Below, piece by piece: positions 23,901 to 35,739 of a DNA stretch of 64,000 nt. The notes under the pieces are model-generated. The model had not been told where the DNA came from. It saw nothing but the letters and a program-made list of their open reading frames with translations, and ran no database searches. The DNA comes from Rhyzopertha dominica (lineage: Eukaryota > Arthropoda > Insecta > Coleoptera > Bostrichidae), in assembly GCA_025024175.1 (NCBI GenBank), contig QCXZ01000064.1:434001-498000 (forward strand), written 5' to 3'. The number at the start of each line of letters is the position of its first letter. The stretch's first letter is position 1. A program made the position numbers and the translations under genes.

Positions 23901-24717
23901 ACCTGATTTACATATCATAAGCAATTATAAATTTTTATCACTGCTAAGAACACAATATAAATAATTTACTGGCTACAGTATCTAAGCACCGTCTTGTGTA
24001 TGTATTTAAATATCACATGCACTTGAGAAAATTAACTTTGTTGTATGAATTATGTTACAAACATGAAAATGAATCAATATACCATAATATTGAAAACAAA
24101 AAAAAAACTGCATTTTTCAACTTTGAGCTCACTTTGAATAGTAAAAAAGAAAGTTAAATTTCTGCACAAAGAACTCACAATTTTAATGTTTCATTCTGAA
24201 CAGAGCAAATGTGAGATTAGACAGAATATAAAATGGAATATCTAAATAAATATACTGATACTAATCTTAAGGCCTGTGTTAAAAATTAGGTAGCTTTGAT
24301 TGTTTTCAAAGAATGTCAAAACTATACTGAGCACAGATGTGCAGAATTTTGTCTATGTATTCCATTTTTGTGAATTTTTGGTAGAGAGAAAGAAAAGGAA
24401 TTCCTAGGTCTGATACACCTTTGATATTACGGAAATCAAAGTAAAGATGTTTATTTGTTTTAATGTTGGTCTTTGTGATTTAGTTGATTCAATTCGTAAT
24501 TCTTGACAATAAAATACCCGAATTAAGCAAGTATAATATACTCACCTTTTGGTTGGTCTACTACAGTATTGCCTAAGAATTTGACCAGATATGCTATATG
24601 CCCCTTTTGTAGAGCTTCTGGAGGATGTATCCATTTCCTCTCTCCATTTGTCGCGTTGTTTTTACTATTTAATTTGCCTTGCGTCGTATTTTGCGCCCAT
24701 TTGAGTAGCGTTGACAT
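20934..24717 (-). CDS. Engulfment adaptor ced-6/GULP1, seven coding exons
   Basis: PTB-domain adaptor that acts downstream of Draper/CED-1-type receptors in clearance of apoptotic cells. Exons: 24717-24546, 23342-23103, 23051-22635, 22327-22160, 21385-21253, 21183-21066 and 21008-20934. All introns are GT-AG and the phases join, giving 440 aa. The start MSTLLKWAQ matches the family. The PTB domain spans about 30-190, with KGHIAYLVKFLG, VVKEGIRKLKF, ISYCADDKGEKKFFSFIA and CFVFISDKLAEEITLTIGQA. A coiled-coil/leucine zipper follows (QKIKRLEQENGIYKQRLLEL). The tail is Pro-rich and ends GFSRGISFGNDDFSLESLDP. An acceptor 2 nt before the ATG (exon edge 24719) implies an upstream 5' UTR exon. The exon at 21385 has a tandem TAGTAG acceptor that could drop one codon. 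The last intron is only 57 bp. Confidence 0.96.
21557..22107. repeat. 551-bp fold-back element in a ced-6 intron
   Basis: Two 124-bp arms, 21557-21680 and 21984-22107, are inverted repeats of each other with few differences. They surround about 300 bp of AT-rich spacer without an open frame. Both outer ends carry TTAATTAAATATATTGGG. Each arm includes GGAGACAAATGATCTCC followed by GAAAGCTT, a hammerhead-like stem II plus GAAA box. It resembles a MITE or an inverted pair of retroelement terminal repeats, possibly Penelope-like. It lies wholly inside the intron between exons 4 and 5 of ced-6. Confidence 0.75.
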
Positions 24718-27102
24718 GTCTGCAACAAAAATACCATTTTAGTTATGACAGATCATAAACAACAAACAATCTTAGCGGCATTTTAATTAGTTCGTCGTTT
24801 TTCTCCGTGATATAAAGTTGAACGCGATTTCTGCGCTACGAGATTGGCACTTTAAGAATTTGTTACGCTTGGACGGACGTTAGAAAGTATAACAAAAACG
24901 TGATATCATGTCCGCCTGGCGAAAACCCAATCTTTATGAGACAACAAGAAAAATAGCCGAGAATTTTGAACAGAGTGCTCTAGTAGTAAAATGTTTTTTG
25001 TCTGAATATATTCAGAATATATGTGTAAAATTATTAGTGGAGCTATGATCGAGAAAAAGTACACCACTAAAGGTCTGGTTCGACATCAACATTTGTCCTA
25101 AATGCTATCATTGTTTACCAGGTTTTTAGCTAAGTAAATATTGTCTAAGTGTTACAAAACTAGGACGTTACGCTCAAAAAGGAAAACCAAATTAAGTAAC
25201 GACAAGCGCGGTAGGAAATACTACTTGTGTAGCAATACTCAATTACCCAGGCGGTACGTATTCATAACAGAAAGTTTAATGAATTGTTCGAAACAGTTCA
25301 ACGCTGGTTGCTGTTATAAGGGAACAAAGAAAACAATGAACCATTCGTCAAATGCGCGTTGTTGTCTATTTATGTAAGGCAATGAGCTATTCACATGTCT
25401 ATACAAGGCTAACTGGCAAATAATTTGATTAATCGTTCGTATTCACGTGTAACGCTCAGTCCATTTTAAAATTTGCTATTTTTGATACTTAGATGTAAAA
25501 GAGACAGCACTACAATGCATCAAGATGTCAGAAGACACAAAAATTAATTGTAATGGGTTAATAATTGGCTTGTTGCGTAGAAATGTATTCGAAAAGCATG
25601 TAGGTAGGTATGACTAGCGAAATAATTAAGCTTCGTAAATCAGGGATTAAAAAAATCCATTTTTTCGGGTAAAAATTGATCCATGCACAAAAGAACTCAT
25701 TTTATGTACACATTTTCTATCGTAATATCTTTTGTAGATATTCTCTAATGAAATTTGCAATCTGTCTAATCATATACTCAAAATTCTTAGAGAAATGTCG
25801 ATCCCTCTAAATGTTGCGCGACGCAGTTTTCCTGAAAGCGGAACTTGAGTTTTATTATTGCTGGTATCTTTGCTCTACGACTAAAGTAAACTTTCATTTG
25901 TGGTTTTGTGAGAATGTAGGGTAATTCTTCATTCTCAAAAGCTCTTCTCATTGTAGTAGGTGTGAGAACCTGCATGTGGTTTGAAAAAATATTGCTTTTG
26001 TGTTCACACATTTTTTTTACCACACAATGTAATTTGCTCTCACTGCGGAAGTGTATAAATAATTAACCTAGTTGTCGCTGCTTTGTGTAGAAAGGTATAT
26101 GGGAGTATGCATGATTCATCAGTTTATGACCGTAGGTATATTAAGATCGAGAAACGTGTCCCAGCAATCTGTTGGCCTTTTTATATTCTCTGACATGTAC
26201 ACAAAAATTGTATGTGTGTGCTTTCAGTATCCATGTAATTATGAAATATTTAAATATACTGCAGTTAATAATGTAACAATAGGTCTTACTGATTTACCTG
26301 CTTTATGGATTTTGGGGAGAACCTACATTTCAGGCATAGTTTCAAGGCAGGTGTAATAAGATTGTTACATTTGCCAATAACCGTTTTTGTGTGTTGTAAA
26401 ATGTAAGACCTTCGTGGTTTATATCTACTAAAAGTAGCATTTTAATGTTTACAAGGTTTATTACGTCGCTTGTAGGGAGGGATCTGATTTACTCGTCATA
26501 AACCGTGAAATTCTTAGGTAATTACAAAAGGTTTAACGACTTACACGTCAAGGATAATTTACTAGTAATAATAACACGTAATTTTATGTCTGTCAACACC
26601 AAAAAATTAACATGTGCTGACGTTGATATCGAAACCGAAGCTGAATAACTGAATCTTAACAGTATTTACTACCCACTGTAGAGATGTATGTAATAAACAG
26701 CTTCTGTATATGAAATACAGGTAGCTAATTTAGCAATATTCATCAGACATATTGTTCCACAAGATAAAATAGATACCTGAGTAGAGTCTTGATTAAGGCC
26801 TAAACAGAAATATGTAATTTATTTGGTATTATTTCAATATTCGGTAAAAGTGTGCCTGTTGGACTTTTAGTGTCTGTATTTGGATACAAATATTACAACA
26901 CTGTGTTGGCTTTCTTGATTTTTAAAGTATTTACCCAAAAGGAGTTAATCTCTTCGTTCCACCAAACCAATCGTTAAAACGAAAATTCCACGATGCATGA
27001 ATCACCTTAGAAACAAGGTCTCTGACTGATTACACATTTTATCTTTTGGTTTAGGAAACAAACAGAAGTCATGACGATAGAAAGAGGCTGTGCGGTAAAT
27101 CT
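24718..27102. other. Upstream flank of ced-6, no gene recognised
   Basis: This should hold the ced-6 promoter and first non-coding exon, probably within the first few hundred bases. Open frames at 25141-25377, 25787-26023 and 26072-26356 have no recognisable domain. Confidence 0.45.
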
Positions 27103-28745
27103 TTGAATAATTTAACATCTTTTGTTCAAAATAAGAAACGGCGTTCGAGAATTCCTAATGAATGTTTCTTGAATGATGCCGGCAATATAAATGGTTCAAA
27201 TTTAATGAAAGCCAAGGCTTACACACATTATAAAAAACTTTCTGAATCGGATATTCAAAAGTCTATATTCAAATTAAAAAATGGAATGACCTGTGGAGAT
27301 GATCAGATACCTAGCTTTCTAATTAAATCTCACCTTTAAGGTATTTGTTTATCTTATATTGTCTACAGCTTCATTTCCCGATATTTGGAACGTTACAAGA
27401 GTGTGTCCTGTTTTAAAAAGCGGCAATCCCTCTGATTTACAAAAATATCGCCCCATTGCAATTTTATCAAATTCTGCGAAAGTTTTCGAGATGTTATTGC
27501 ACAATATAATTTTTAATGAAATTAAGCATTGCATTTCACCTAACCAACATGGATTCTATCCAAAACGTTCCACTGTAACTAACTTACCACAGTTTATGCA
27601 GTCTACTGCAAATATTATAGATAATAAAGGTGAAGTTGATGCAATGTATACTCAGCTTGGATTGAGTGATTACCTCGTTCAACTAGTAAAATCATATCTC
27701 ACTCAACGTAAATTATATGTTACATATAACGGTTTTAAATCATGCAACTGTTTAGCGACCTCCGGAGTTCCTCAGGGGTCTAACTTGGGGCCATTGCTGT
27801 TTATTTTGTTTATAAATGATCTATAACTTTCGTTAGAATCTAATTATCTGTTTTTTTTTGCGGATAACCTGAAATTATTTTCTGAGGAATCCGGCGAGAA
27901 TGACTGTTTAGTATTGCAAGGGCAGGTTAACCTTGTAGCTAGATGGTGTGCTGTGAATAGATTGCCCCTTAATATTGACAAGTGTAAGGTTTGCACTTTC
28001 ACCCTTAGAAGGCAAGCTTTAATATTTAATTATACAATTGAAGCAGTCGATTTGATGCGCTGCTACAGCGTTAAAGATCTTGGTGTGAGTTATGATTGTA
28101 AATTTTATTTTACTCAACGGTAAAAGCTGCCTATAAAGCTCTAGGTTTTATTATTCGCAACTCAGTAGTATCGTTTAATAATATTAGTGTACTGAAATCT
28201 TTATATTTTACTTTTGTTCGTTCCATGTTGGAATACAGCAGTTTGATATGGTATCCTCATTATCAAATACACATAAACCAAAATGAGAAAAGTTTTTGTC
28301 GTATCGAGTAGACAATTATTATCCGCATAGAGGATATAATCATACACTCCTCTTGCAAAGGTTTGACTTTAATTCTCTGCAAGCTAGAAGGATACGCACT
28401 AGTTTAACATTTTTATTTAAAGTATTTCATAGCGATGTTGACTGTCCTTCTTTGCTGGCATTATTTAATATAAGAGTACCTTGGCTTGGTTCCCGGGATG
28501 GTGGCACTTTTTATTGTTCAAATGCTAGAACCAATGTTAACTCGCCTGTTTTTGTTATGTCGAATAACTATAATAGGATATCTGGGAATTGTGACATTCA
28601 TTGTGATAGTCTGAAAAAGCTATTATTGTTTGTAGTAATTGAGCGGTAGTATATCATATTATAGTGTGTGCTGTGTATTTACTAAAAATGTTGATCCTGT
28701 AAATGGAAATTTCTGCTGGGTAATAAATGCATTATTATTATTATC
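27103..28745 (+). pseudogene. Non-LTR retrotransposon relic (Jockey/CR1-like RT)
   Basis: Broken reverse transcriptase on the plus strand. Successive frames give SDIQKSIFKLKNGMTCGDDQIP and then VCPVLKSGNPSDLQKYRPIA. NQHGFYPKRST follows. The pre-palm block GVPQGSNLGPLLFILF ends at a stop near 27826. Then come FFADN (catalytic YADD box with the last Asp changed to Asn), LNIDKC and KDLGVSYD. The segment with the first catalytic Asp (FLDFSKAFD type) is deleted between KGEVDAMYT and QLGLSDYL. A C-terminal region runs to about 28650 and the copy ends in a short ATT-repeat tail (28731-28743), typical of this retroelement class. Stops, deletion and the changed active site make it inactive. Confidence 0.75.
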
Positions 28746-30439
28746 TTTTGTTGTGCTGGATAAAAATACACACTCACCACTCATCCTATACTCATTTGAA
28801 ATACTGCAGCGTTAGTACAAACGATCTTTTGCGCCAACCCGTATCTAAGGGTTGGCCTTTGGAGGCTAATTATTTTGAACGCAGTGGAGCTAAACATTTA
28901 CAGAGTTAAATCTTTCAAAGTAGGAGCTGTCAAAAATACATTTGCAGTTGATGTAGCCACATCAGGCATGGGGTTTACCCTAAAAATAGCAGCAAACGAT
29001 GTATATAAAAGACGCGTTTGCTTCTTCCTTCATTGAAAGGCCAATTAACAACAAGAAAAGTTCAGGTGCAGTTAGCAACGCGCGGAAAAACGTTAACTGT
29101 TCTTTATTCAATGAATATGACATGTGTTAGTGTTATTTATGAACTTGGCCAAATGCAGCTGTATTTGTATGAGAGATTCGTTGCACGTATAAATACGGTT
29201 TAAACATTGCCGTACACATTCAAATGTTACATGGATTACTTAACGTAAGCGTCGGTCAAAGAGATGACATACATACTAAATACATTCACGGGCAGAATAT
29301 TTCTACTGAAGGCAGATAGTATAAGATGTCATGACAGACTACGTTTCATTTGTCAAAATATGCGTTTTATACCTTTTTGTAATTGTGCGGAAATAATATT
29401 TAATAATAATAGTACTTATAAAAATGTTTGACTATAAGTTTTCCTATAGAATGCCCCACATTTTTTAAATTAAAGGTACGTTTTCAATTAATGAATAATC
29501 TTAATAATCTTTTATGCAAAAATGAGGTCTTTATTATAAAAATCTGCAGTGTTCCTAGAAAGAGTTGAGTTTGATTAAAGTGTTTAAGTAGACTTTCCTA
29601 GATTCTATAGCAATTATAAACAAAATAATTTTGTTGAAATCACACAACTGTTCGGCAACATTTTCTCACAACTTTTCGTTTTTAAAATCACTGCTTTCGA
29701 AATTATTGTCATCAAGAACGTTCTAGAATCGCAATATTTTGCACCAATTGATATATGAACATTTGCAGTAGAAGAAGAAAAAATTACATGTTAAATATAC
29801 ATCGACTTCTTGTTCTAAAAAATGTATCGAGCTCTTTTCTTATGTCATATTCCTACGAAAACGAGCCTTTCTGTTAAGCATAACATTTGACTTCGAAAGC
29901 ACGTATCCACGGACCCTAGCTCCACGTGAGCAACATAAAAATACGGTATCTCACCGGAATTCTTTACCGGCGACATTGTTATCGGACCAGCTTCCGCAGT
30001 AATACAGGGAGGCGTAACAGGCAGTGTAATGTCGATTTCATACGTGGGAAACCTTATTAATTGCGTTGATGTAATTACCAGATAAACTTCTCAAACTCAA
30101 TACATAATTCATGGAAGTGATGGGAATGTGCGATGATAGTTTCTAGAAGTATTTCGTGCTTGATTGTGTGTAGGAAGTAAATAAACGCACTTATCTACCT
30201 GTTGTTACTTTTTATTTTGTTCTAGTGTACTACAGGGACAGTAGATGATGTTAAATTTTTGCACCGTGTAGTCAAACTTGATTGTATCTACGTGGATTCA
30301 ATCACAAACACTAAAAAAATGCAAAAGAATAAACATTCAGTAAAGAAGCTTCATAAGAGAGAAGGTCTTTATATTATTAGAAACTAGCATAACAAAACAA
30401 AGGTCTTTCATCCCATGGGAAGATGTTATGATTATGTTG
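28746..30439. other. Intergenic, nothing recognised
   Basis: AT-rich sequence without a convincing open frame or repeat structure. Confidence 0.5.
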
Positions 30440-30650
30440 TTCCATGATGGCTATGATATTGTGGATAGATTAGTGTGTCTAGCATATCGAGATACAAGAT
30501 TTTCCTCAGGGAAAAAATTATCACTTAATGTACCAGCCCACACGTTAAATTTTTTACTAGTCTCTGAATGTGTACTTTGGGCTTCAATTGGGATTAACAT
30601 CGCTCCAGTATTAGCAGTTATGCTGAATAACGTAGCCATTAAAATGATAA
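30440..30650 (-). pseudogene. Possible transposase fragment
   Basis: A short minus-strand frame contains THSETSKKFNVWAGTLSDN. The NVWAG word, preceded by H-S-Q/E-like residues, is characteristic of mariner-type transposases between the first and second catalytic Asp (compare LNVWAGILGN in the DD41D copies here). Nothing else of the enzyme is readable. Confidence 0.3.
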
Positions 30651-31699
30651 GAAAACGTGGATTACGGGAGAGCTCCAGTCATCTGTCAACATAGTCTTCA
30701 TATAACTCACTCTCAAGTAATTCAACCAAATCAATATAAACACTGTAAAAAAGTAGCCGAATCAACTAACGAAATATAGAGAGATTTCAGTGTGTTGCCA
30801 CTCATAAAGTCACGAAAATTTCTATAAATATAATCAATCAACTGAAATACCTTAACAACAGTTCAGAGGCAGGCGAACTCGAAGTGGACCCTCCTGCAGA
30901 AGACGACAGGCATGAACATAGTTAATGTCACGATATACTTCCAAGTCATCAGCATAAAGCAGCTTATTACTATGAATGACACAAGCGATATCGGTCATTC
31001 GTTTCAAACGTTTTTGCAAAGTTACATAGAATGGAAACGGGTCTGTAATTCTCTATAGCCCTTGCAGAGACCTTCTTAGAGACAGGACATATGTAAGCAA
31101 CTATATCAACAGAAGGAACAAGCCCCAAGATCCTTGAAAAGTCAAGCTGAAAACGTGGTTGTTTCTGACAGCAAGCTATGAGAACTCCTCCACCCCTAGA
31201 AAACCTATCATTTCAGAATACGCGATAATCCTGACGAAACAATTCACTATCCAAAATATCGCCAGATAACCGCATAACAGACCTAAGAAGATTAAGAATA
31301 CTGGCGACAACAGTGGTCGAAAAATTGGAGAACGCTTCAGCAATAAAAACCTGTTGTATTTACAAAATGGAGTAGCTATTAGAAAATCAGAAGAACAAAC
31401 CAACCCCAAAACTATACAAATCTCAACCAGCATTCGCATATTGCACATCACATGAAGAAAACAAACGACACCTAATATGACAGTATTGAATTGACACACG
31501 TGTATTATTAATTCAAATGCCATTCCTTAGGAAGCCCATAATGCAACCGAGGCTTCTATTTTTGTAACACCTATCGCCCCAGGTGCCGGTTACATAACTT
31601 TTGCGATTTTTCCGACCAATCCCAAACGCTTCTTCGAAACAACCGCCTAGATATATACGCGTCGGCAAATTCCACCTTTTTTCGATGCGCGCTGGAATG

Positions 31700-32160
31700 T
31701 ATCCATCAAGACCACTGCTCACCTTGAGTATCGGTGTGGAGAGCAACAGACGACAAATCAGGATACAACTTGTTTGATGAGAAATTACCATTTTGTGATG
31801 AGAAACCGGATTTTTTTTTGTTCGTGCCGATTCGACGACCTTGGGATGTGCAATTACATTGTGGAGTAAGATTGTTCGTCTGTGGAGGTGTTGTAATTGC
31901 AAACCAGCAGTGACAATAGTCGTTAAATACATTTTCAGTGGTAATTATAAAGACGAGGTTGGGGTTAAGATGACAACGCAACATGCTGAAGGAAATGGCA
32001 CACTTAATCAAATAACTACTGAAAAAAAACCATCAAACTGTTATTTCGATTACTCCTCAAGATAGAACCGAAAAAGTTTTGTATCAAGAGGTTATGGGTT
32101 CAAGTCCCACCTAGGGCATGTCCAAACACACAAACTTCGTTATTTTAATAGAACACCCTG
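31700..32160 (-). pseudogene. Possible mariner relic with a terminal repeat
   Basis: Minus-strand frames give TILLHNVIAHPKVVESARTKK and, in a neighbouring frame, LYPDLSSVALH. These resemble the second catalytic block (LLHDNAxxH) and the SPDLxPxD block of mariner transposases, at roughly the right spacing and separated by a frameshift. At 32150-32160 the sequence GAACACCCTG followed by TA is a typical mariner end. There is too little room between them for a complete N-terminal half, so the copy is internally deleted at best. Confidence 0.35.
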
Positions 32161-32162
32161 TA

Positions 32163-35100
32163 TATTACTGGATTTTTAAATTTGTCGTTTTGTTTTTAAT
32201 TCTGACTTTTACAGTGTGTAAGTGAAACGAAAACAGAAAATAGGGCAATCATTTGCAGACATTTAAATACAATGTATCCCAATTTTTGCTAACAAACAAG
32301 AATAATAATGTTTATCATTCCTCAGTAAGATGCAGAATTAAAAACTCTTCCTAATATCGGTATCTGTTACTGGTAGTTTCTGAAATATTTAGTTATTCCT
32401 GGTGCTTGGTTGGAAAAGGGTATGTAGTCCAGAATGTCGATGAATTGTAGTTTTACTATTAATGCAAGACAAGGACTAAGGGAAGTAAAACAACTATTTT
32501 CTAAATAAAAACTATGAATTGCCCCTTTGGAAGAAGACAGAAATCTACTAGGTACTTGCTTGATAAAAAAGGCATAACATAGATGACCGATGTGAAACAA
32601 TGTTTAAAGGTAGTAAAGCACAATTTTTTGCCATTAACAAATAACAAATAATTGAAACAAATGACTCTTTGAGTGAACTGTCTTAATATCTCTTGGCATT
32701 ATTTGTATAGTGTCGAGAATGTAAATGATAAGGTAAACTTTTTTAATGACTATGTGCGATTTCAAATAATTAGCAGAAAATTTTGCAAATTTGCAACAAG
32801 GAACATCAATCCTAATATTAGTTTTATGGATTAAGTACATATAAAATAATTAATAACAGTAAAGACTTTGAAGTGAAATTTGTTTGAAATTCAAACCCTT
32901 TATAAAGGTTATATCTTTATACAAAGAGTACAAGAATAATTGTGTCGGTGTTTCCGTAAACAAACATAACATTTTTATTTCTAAACTTAACTTTTTTTAA
33001 GTTACAACTCTGGTTACTTTAAAGCCAAATAAAAGGTGCTATAGACACCACCGAACCTTCTAATGCGTTTTGACTTCGTATAATAAGTTATATATTTCCA
33101 GTTTGTTCCAAATACTTTGTCGCAATTATGTCATATTTGTCTGGAAAACTGTAGCAAGAATCAATGTCAGATTTTGCTAAGCGTTACACAGCTTGAAACT
33201 GCTAACCTTCCAGCTTTCGGAATACTAACTTTAAACCATTCTTATACAACCTACTGACTCGTATCTACAATTAAATTATTGTTGAGTTGCTGTAACTAAT
33301 TCTTAATTGTTAAAGAACCCTCACTAATGCAAATTTCCAACGAATAATTAAAACGTAATGCTCTTTCTAGTGTTTGAACATTTTCCATTGTATTTAGCAA
33401 TCCTTTTACTAATATCTCTTTATATCTCCTTTTTTTTATTTGAAGACGTAGCCCTTAGGAATAGTAGTAAGTTCTTAGCACGATAAAACATAATCTAGAA
33501 CACGAGTTTACGTTTACTTAATTAAACTCTAAGTTCACATATATTCCATCCATCAGGGAAGAAACACCAAACATGGACATAAATTTTTACTGCTTGTATT
33601 GCACTGTTTTAGTAACAGTACTCAAGAATTTTTCGGTTTATTCAATAACTTGTCAGGTCGAACACAACTTGGTGACACGAAGTTAAAAAGAAAAAAAATT
33701 TGAGATCAAAAACTTCTGTCAGTTTTGAACTACACTCAGATATTTATTCTGACTCCTTAATTCGGATTTTTAAGCTTGACCAGTTAATTAAAGTCTACAT
33801 ATAATATTCCAGTGTCACTTTCTAACACCAACAATTATTATTTAGACCGTGTTGAATTATTTATGAAAAATACTGCGCCAGTGGAGTGGAACTCCAAAAT
33901 ATTGAAAGTTGTAGTAACAGGTGGAATTTCCATTGAAAAAAAACAGGAGCTATTTATTTACAAACGCCATGATCTCCAGATTGCGACGTAGTATGGCTGA
34001 GATTACTATGGTAATTTATGCATACCAATACGTACATCACCAAAACAAATAATACGTGGCTATGGTTCATTAACATTTAGAATTTTGGTGATCACTCTCA
34101 TAATGCCAATATCAGATGGTTTTATTATAGTTAATGAGAAAGGCATATATCTCTAGCAGTAGATATTTTATTTATATTACTAATTTCTCTTGGTACACAT
34201 AAGTAAGTAAATTAGGTAGCTGTAATATGGGATCGCCAGAGTTAGAATTTTAAACGATAAAACACTCATTATCACAAAATACTATCAATATTTGGAGATG
34301 TAATCTTAAGAATCCTGTACTATAATTTAAGATGATTGCAAGTGTTTTCTAGCCGTGCCAATAATATAATATTTTCTTTTCAACTATACCAGCCTGGGTC
34401 ATATTCGGAAACTAGAGAATCTAGGCCGCAACATACTTTCACTCGCTGCTAAAGCGTTTGGTTTTAAGACAAATCTATCTTCGAAAAACGATGTTCATAA
34501 TGTGCGGTAATGACAGGTTTTTCTAATACGATTTTTTGAGTAAAAGGTCTTGCAAAATACAAATAATATTTATTAAACTGATGTGACTTTTTTAAAGTTA
34601 ATTTTTAGTAGTAAAATACAATGTTATTTAGATGTTTCTAATTTTACTTAATAATAATAAGCTCTTGGAAAAGCTCACTTGTTAGACTATATAACAAAAG
34701 AAAAACAAAGTAATAAATCCAAAATAGGCGCTGTTGTTACTCGAAAGTAAAAAACGATACCTGTAAGCAACCAGATTATTAGTTCATCTGTGAAAAAAGT
34801 AATTATTCATTACGATGGAGAAAAGTTTGTTTACAATATAATTTTAGCTTTTTAGCGACAGCTGTTAGTGCATATCAGGATATGCATTTATTTGCAGCGA
34901 GCTATGCAAGATTTTGTTTTATGATGGCGATTTTACGAGTTTTTTACGCTTGTTATCTGTCCGAAACCATGATAAAACACCATATAAAATTGATTCCGTT
35001 GTTACATAAGCACCAAGCGTAACAAATTGTCAGATACAATCGTTTAAACATTGAAATACGAGGTTCACTGACTGCTTGAACAACGCGAAATGGATGCAAA

Positions 35101-35323
35101 GTGTATATACCAAAGTGATTGGCAAAAATAATCTTCACTTAGTAATTGTTTCAGTTATACTAAAACAGCGTGGGGGATTAGCAATTGGTTTGCTTAATCA
35201 AAATAATATAGGTACAAGTTTTGAAGTTCTTTTAAGTTGAATATTCTTTCGAAAGGCTTGAAATAAGCACTGATAGTGATGAGCCAAAGTTACAGTTTAC
35301 ATCGCGATATCTAATAAAGTAAA
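32163..35323. other. Intergenic, no gene seen
   Basis: AT-rich and without a recognised coding frame. Bases about 32757-32805 resemble 55045-55090 (shared TTAGCA, AAATTTTGC and AACAAGG), so a dispersed repeat passes through here. Confidence 0.45.
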
Positions 35324-35601
35324 TGATAAAAGTAAGAATTTAGGATGGCAATGCCATCTGTCAGCATTACACTGACATGATGACAAAGCCACCTAGCTGC
35401 CTTAACGGGTTCTTGCCCGTTAGCATAAAGTGCCGTGGGGGCCTGCTGTCAAATTGAAGTGTGCAGTTGCATGCCAATTTGTCAGGCTACAGGTCACTTC
35501 CTTTAGGAAGTAGTACCCGTTAAGGCAGCTAGGTGGCTTTGTCATCATGTCAGTGTAATGCTGACAGATGGCATTGCCATCCTAAATTCTTACTTTCATC
35601 A
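35324..35601. repeat. Near-perfect 87-bp inverted repeat, 104-nt structured loop
   Basis: Arms 35324-35410 and 35515-35601 are inverted repeats with a single mismatch visible near the outer end. The 104-nt loop contains smaller hairpins: AACGGG with CCCGTT (partly shared with the arm edge), CAAATTG with CAATTTG, and CTTCC with GGAAG. As RNA it would be a long, almost perfect hairpin. As DNA it could be a palindromic MITE or the end of a larger element. It is followed 14 bp later by TATATAAG and then by a hammerhead ribozyme fold. Confidence 0.9.
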
Positions 35602-35615
35602 TACCATTGCTTTGG

Positions 35616-35623
35616 TATATAAG
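35616..35623 (+). promoter_or_regulatory. TATA-like box before the ribozyme
   Basis: TATATAAG on the plus strand, 18 bp before the outer strand of the hammerhead helix. A transcription start about 30 bp downstream would fall in the first helix strand. Suggestive only: TATA-like strings are common in AT-rich DNA. Confidence 0.3.
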
Positions 35624-35633
35624 GAAAATCAGT

Positions 35634-35739
35634 TCTATGCCGTGTTGTCTACACTAGACCTAAACTGCACTGATGAGCTGTAATGACAGCGAAATAGTAC
35701 TATCTGCAGTTGGTTGAGGTGTAGACAGCACAGCATAGA
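35634..35739 (+). ncRNA. Type I hammerhead ribozyme
   Basis: All conserved core parts are present in order on the plus strand. CTGATGA is at 35670-35676. Stem II is GCTGT/ACAGC (35677-35681 with 35686-35690) with an AATG loop, and GAAA follows at 35691-35694. Stem III is ATA/TAT around GTAC (35694-35703), and the cleavage triplet ATC is at 35702-35704, so cleavage is predicted after 35704. Stem I opens with AACTGCA (35663-35669) pairing with TGCAGTT (35705-35711). Across an 8-by-7 internal loop it continues as a 21-bp helix of 35634-35654 with 35719-35739, with one mismatch and one G-T pair. Stem III is minimal and self-complementary, as in hammerheads known to work as dimers. Family knowledge: type I hammerheads occur in Penelope-like elements, retrozymes and animal satellites. 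Confidence 0.85.

Noticed and set aside
26618..26650. CTGACG..GATATCGAAACC, hammerhead-like at first sight
   Set aside because: The core lacks GA after the variable base and there is no room for a stem II loop.
31176..31523. Hydrophobic minus-strand frame of 115 codons
   Set aside because: No start context, splice sites or family resemblance. Probably chance in AT-rich sequence.
32085..32125. B-box-like GGGTTCAAGTCCC
   Set aside because: No D-arm, anticodon arm or A-box upstream, so it is not supported as a tRNA or SINE.
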